Shown: positions 8,165 to 8,324 of the stretch, piece after piece | Numbering within the stretch: position 1 is the stretch's first letter | Layout: the number at the start of each line of letters is the position of its first letter | DNA from: Chloroflexia bacterium | GTDB lineage: Bacteria; Chloroflexota; Chloroflexia; Thermomicrobiales; UBA6265 | DNA: 8,324 nucleotides | NCBI GenBank assembly: GCA_013698305.1 | Contig: JACCVC010000248.1 | Location: 1-8,324, forward strand | Direction of reading: 5' to 3' | Translations under genes and position numbers: made by a program | Notes under the pieces: model-generated | The model's input: only the letters and a program-made list of their open reading frames with translations | The model's database searches: none | What the model was told of the DNA's origin: nothing

Positions 8165-8324
8165 ATGCAACATCACAACGATCATTCCAACCACGACGCA
8201 GCCTCTGCCCCCGAGGGCGGCGTGCAGCTCGACAAGGCGTCCGCCAGCAGCGGCGGCGAACATCAGCACCACGGTCACGGTGGTCACGGCGATCACGCCG
8301 CCGCCTTCAAACGGCTGTTCTGGA
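8165..8324 (+). CDS. CopB-like P1B ATPase, His-rich N-terminus (cut by right edge)
   Basis: Only 53 codons are visible. The N-terminus carries ten histidines within 44 residues (positions 3, 4, 7, 10, 33, 35, 36, 38, 41, 44), with the cluster HQHHGHGGHGDH, then AAAFKRLFW. A His-rich leader followed by 'DHAAxFKRLFW' at the first membrane helix is typical of CopB-type (P1B-3-like) copper ATPases rather than of a chaperone or a CusF-type protein. The His stretch would bind copper or another metal at the cytosolic face. ATG 8165 begins about eight bases after the -10, so a transcript from this promoter would be almost leaderless. AAGG overlaps the -10 and could serve as ribosome-binding site only on longer transcripts. 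An in-frame GTG at 8222 (residue 20) follows GAGGG and is an alternative start that would keep the second His cluster. The ATPase call is inferred from context and this short segment. Confidence 0.75.
   Translation, partial: MQHHNDHSNHDAASAPEGGVQLDKASASSGGEHQHHGHGGHGDHAAAFKRLFW

Overview
This is a GC-rich bacterial chromosomal window with eight protein-coding genes, two of them cut by the window edges. The lineage cannot be fixed from the sequence. The GC-rich coding, a PepF-type M3 peptidase, a CopA with two metal-binding domains and CsoR-type copper operators would suit a Chloroflexota (Thermomicrobia-like) or actinobacterial-type genome. That assignment is inference only.

Left part (1-2460). 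On the minus strand is the N-terminal 126 residues of an M3-family oligoendopeptidase F (pepF-like), running off the left edge. After about 290 bases without a convincing gene comes a plus-strand pair: a GAF-domain protein and a subtilisin-like (S8) serine protease whose start and stop codons overlap (ATGA). The protease has a complete Asp/His/Ser triad but no visible signal peptide or propeptide, so the pair looks like a small-molecule-sensing protein coupled to an intracellular protease. This is the least familiar unit in the window. Downstream, 2190-2457 has no gene but carries nested inverted repeats built from at least five copies of an AAGG[TC][TG]GCCA motif.

Middle part (2458-4550, minus strand). 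prfC (peptide chain release factor 3, full length) lies downstream of a small CxxC...CxxC zinc-ribbon protein of unknown function. An 89-base gap between them holds a near-perfect palindrome.

Right part (4551-8324, plus strand). This is a copper-homeostasis locus: copA (Cu+ P1B-ATPase with two N-terminal HMA domains), copZ (69-residue copper chaperone), and the His-rich start of a second P1B-type ATPase (CopB-like), cut by the right edge. copA and copZ have separate but almost identical promoters: TTGACT, a 17-bp spacer and TATAAT, with a TATACCCC-N3-GGGGTATA operator of the CsoR type overlapping the -10. The third gene has a different promoter: TTGACT, a 19-bp spacer and TAAGGT, as in MerR-family activated promoters. 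CopZ would buffer and deliver Cu(I) and CopA would export it. The second ATPase appears to be under separate control. No csoR or merR-type regulator gene is present in the window.
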